Below the pieces are notes generated by a model that did not search any database, was not told the origin of the DNA, and saw nothing but the letters and a program-made list of their open reading frames with translations. From Bacillota bacterium (lineage in GTDB: Bacteria > Bacillota > Clostridia > Acetivibrionales > DSM-1351), in assembly GCA_023444055.1 (NCBI GenBank), contig JAEZRV010000070.1, forward strand, positions 47,702 to 111,701: DNA of 64,000 nucleotides, written 5' to 3'. Shown in pieces: positions 62,336-64,000 of this stretch (its first letter is position 1; each line of letters starts with the position of its first letter). Position numbers and translations under genes: made by a program.

Positions 62336-63739
62336 TTGAATAATAATTCTAATATTTTGGATTCAGATAAGATCAAAAGTGTTCACTTTATAGGAATTGG
62401 TGGCTCTAGTATGAGTGGGCTTGCCGAAATCCTATTAAGTCAAGGTTATAACGTTTCAGGTTCAGATATTAAATCCTCAAAAGCAACACAAAAACTTGAA
62501 AGCAAAGGAGCTCAAATATTTGTAGGTCATAAGTCCGAGAATATTACTAACCCTGACCTCGTTGTATTTACAGTTGCTGTAAAAGAAGATAATGCAGAAA
62601 TAGTTCGAGCTCGAGAATTAAACATACCTATAATAGATCGTGCAGAGTTATTGGGTCTTTTAATGAAAAAGCATTCCTTTGGAATTGCAATAGCCGGTAC
62701 GCATGGAAAAACTACAACCACCTCTATGATTACTACCATTATGTTGGAAGCTAATACTGACCCTACTGTGCATATTGGAGGAGAATTAGATTCCATTGGA
62801 GGAAATACCAGAATTGGTGATTCTAAATATTTTATAACTGAGGCATGTGAATATTACAGTAGTTTTTTGAAATTCTATCCTTTTATGGCAGTAGTTTTAA
62901 ATATTGAAGTAGATCATGTTGATTATTTCAGAGATCTAGATCATATTAAATCAACATTTGACCAATTTGTTTCCTTAGTACCTTCAAATGGATATATAGT
63001 AGCTTGTGCAGATGATGAAAATACGCTTTCAGTAGTTAAAGGTAAAGATTGCAATATAATAACTTATAGTCTTAATAATGCTAATGCTATGTGGATGGCC
63101 AAAAACATTCGTTATAATGATATGGGATTTGGTTCATTTGACGTGTATAAAGAAAGTGATATGCTAGGTACTGTTTCACTTTCAGTCCCAGGCAAACACA
63201 ACGTAAGTAATTCCCTAGCTGCAATTGCAACGTGCTACACATGTGGATGCAGTATGGATGATATTAACTCCGGTCTTATGGCTTTCGGTGGCAGCCATAA
63301 ACGATTTGAGTTAAAAGGTTTAGTTGATGACATCAAAGTCATTGATGATTATGCTCATCACCCTTCTGAGATTCAAGCAACTCTGAGCGCTGCCAAGAAT
63401 ACCACTCATAATAAATTATGGTGTGTATTTCAGCCACATACTTATACAAGGACAAAGGCATTTTTAGATAATTTCTCTAAATCTTTTAGTGATGCAGATA
63501 ATATTATTATTACTGATATTTATGCTGCACGCGAAAAAGATCCAGGGGATATACATTCAAGCATATTGGCAGATAAAATTCGTCAAAATGGAGGAAATGC
63601 CATTTACATCAGTGATTTTCAAGACATAGTTGAATATCTCGATAAGAATGCTCAAGCAGGTGATTTAATCTTGACTATGGGTGCAGGTGATATAGTCCGG
63701 GTTGGAGAAATATTTATTAATTTTAGAGGAAATAAATAG
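62336..63739 (+). CDS. murC: UDP-N-acetylmuramate--L-alanine ligase
   Basis: 467 residues from the TTG at 62336, which has GAGGAG 8 bases upstream; an ATG at 62291 gives 15 more residues but has no ribosome binding site. Adds L-alanine to UDP-MurNAc in peptidoglycan synthesis. Motifs: VHFIGIGGSSMSGLAEIL, ATP loop AGTHGKTTTTSMI, NIEVDHVDYF, DDYAHHPSEIQATL and FQPHTYTRTKAFL. Divergent from purR. Confidence 0.96.
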   Translation: MNNNSNILDSDKIKSVHFIGIGGSSMSGLAEILLSQGYNVSGSDIKSSKATQKLESKGAQIFVGHKSENITNPDLVVFTVAVKEDNAEIVRARELNIPIIDRAELLGLLMKKHSFGIAIAGTHGKTTTTSMITTIMLEANTDPTVHIGGELDSIGGNTRIGDSKYFITEACEYYSSFLKFYPFMAVVLNIEVDHVDYFRDLDHIKSTFDQFVSLVPSNGYIVACADDENTLSVVKGKDCNIITYSLNNANAMWMAKNIRYNDMGFGSFDVYKESDMLGTVSLSVPGKHNVSNSLAAIATCYTCGCSMDDINSGLMAFGGSHKRFELKGLVDDIKVIDDYAHHPSEIQATLSAAKNTTHNKLWCVFQPHTYTRTKAFLDNFSKSFSDADNIIITDIYAAREKDPGDIHSSILADKIRQNGGNAIYISDFQDIVEYLDKNAQAGDLILTMGAGDIVRVGEIFINFRGNK

Positions 63740-63742
63740 TAT

Positions 63743-64000
63743 AAAGCTATCTATGTAATATGAAATTGCATTCTGAGGTTTTGATTTAAGCTGTTTAAAG
63801 CTATCTACATAATATTTAAAAGGAAGTCGCTCTAAGCATTTCTTTCTAAATTTATATGAGATAAAATAACTCTAGGGTCTATAAGAAGTAGTGTGTAATT
63901 AATTTTTATTAAAAAGTATAACCATCGTTATATTTATATTATTTCCAAAAAGTGGTGGTTATATTCAATTTATCACCATCATTTTTTGGGGAATTTTTGA
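63743..64000. other. window-end noncoding region
   Basis: AAAGCTATCTA followed by (T/C)(G/A)TAATAT occurs twice (63743-63762 and about 63796-63815). An imperfect hairpin TATAACCA/TGGTTATA spans about 63918-63962. No gene is visible to the end of the window. Confidence 0.4.

Overview
The window looks like a chromosomal piece of an AT-rich, Gram-positive, endospore-forming anaerobe of the cellulosome-producing clostridia (Ruminiclostridium/Clostridium group III type). The evidence is a secreted esterase carrying a type I dockerin, a full set of sporulation genes (spoIIE, spoVT, spoVG, yabP, yabQ), clostridial lipoproteins, strong GGAGG ribosome binding sites and frequent TTG starts. Genus is inferred, not proven.

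The right third (46-62 kb) is a core block on the minus strand. Read in transcription order it is purR, spoVG, glmU-like, prs, pth, mfd, a PrsA-like foldase, spoVT, ssb, mazG, hup, rqcP (yabO), yabP, yabQ, divIC and an S1-domain gene (yabR). This closely follows the Bacillus subtilis purR-to-yabR order. murC lies divergently beyond purR. The spoIIE gene that follows yabR in Bacillus is 32 kb away here, at 12-14 kb. The GlmU homologue has an eroded uridyltransferase half, and pth ends inside a mobile-looking repeat.

The left part (0-16 kb) holds the end of a cell-wall amidase gene, dusB, a double carboxymuconolactone decarboxylase, and a complete pstSCAB-phoU operon behind a four-repeat Pho-box-like promoter. 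Next come an AraC/GyrI-type regulator, a patch of decayed genes between a tRNA-Arg gene and a 27-bp relic of its 3' end, spoIIE, a YitT transporter and a three-tRNA operon (Met, Glu, Val) with a textbook sigma-A promoter.

The middle (16-46 kb) is accessory. It includes a VCBS-repeat protein, an orphan large enzyme-like protein, a chemoreceptor, an HtrA protease, housekeeping small genes (DUF503, LUD, DUF1653, YaiI), and a five-gene carrier-protein pathway at 26.2-30.7 kb (ACP, BtrH-like acyltransferase, adenylating enzyme, nucleotidyltransferase-like protein, second ACP) with a LacI-type regulator upstream. It continues with a UbiB kinase plus phasin-like pair, a transglutaminase, the dockerin esterase, and a small defence patch (EVE/PUA-like protein, AbiE-type pair with twin operator palindromes and a frameshifted toxin gene, zinc-ribbon protein) next to initiator tRNA-Met. 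A cyclophilin, a PatB/MalY aminotransferase and tRNA-Leu finish it.

Three families of small non-coding repeats run through the window: a 157-bp structured element with TTATAACG ends (four copies), a 62-64 bp element with TTACTAA ends (two copies and a decayed third), and a single 172-bp foldback element with IS-like ends. The best candidate for an undescribed system is the five-gene carrier-protein cluster. The best candidates for unusual biology elsewhere are the eroded GlmU and the repeats that supply gene 3' ends.
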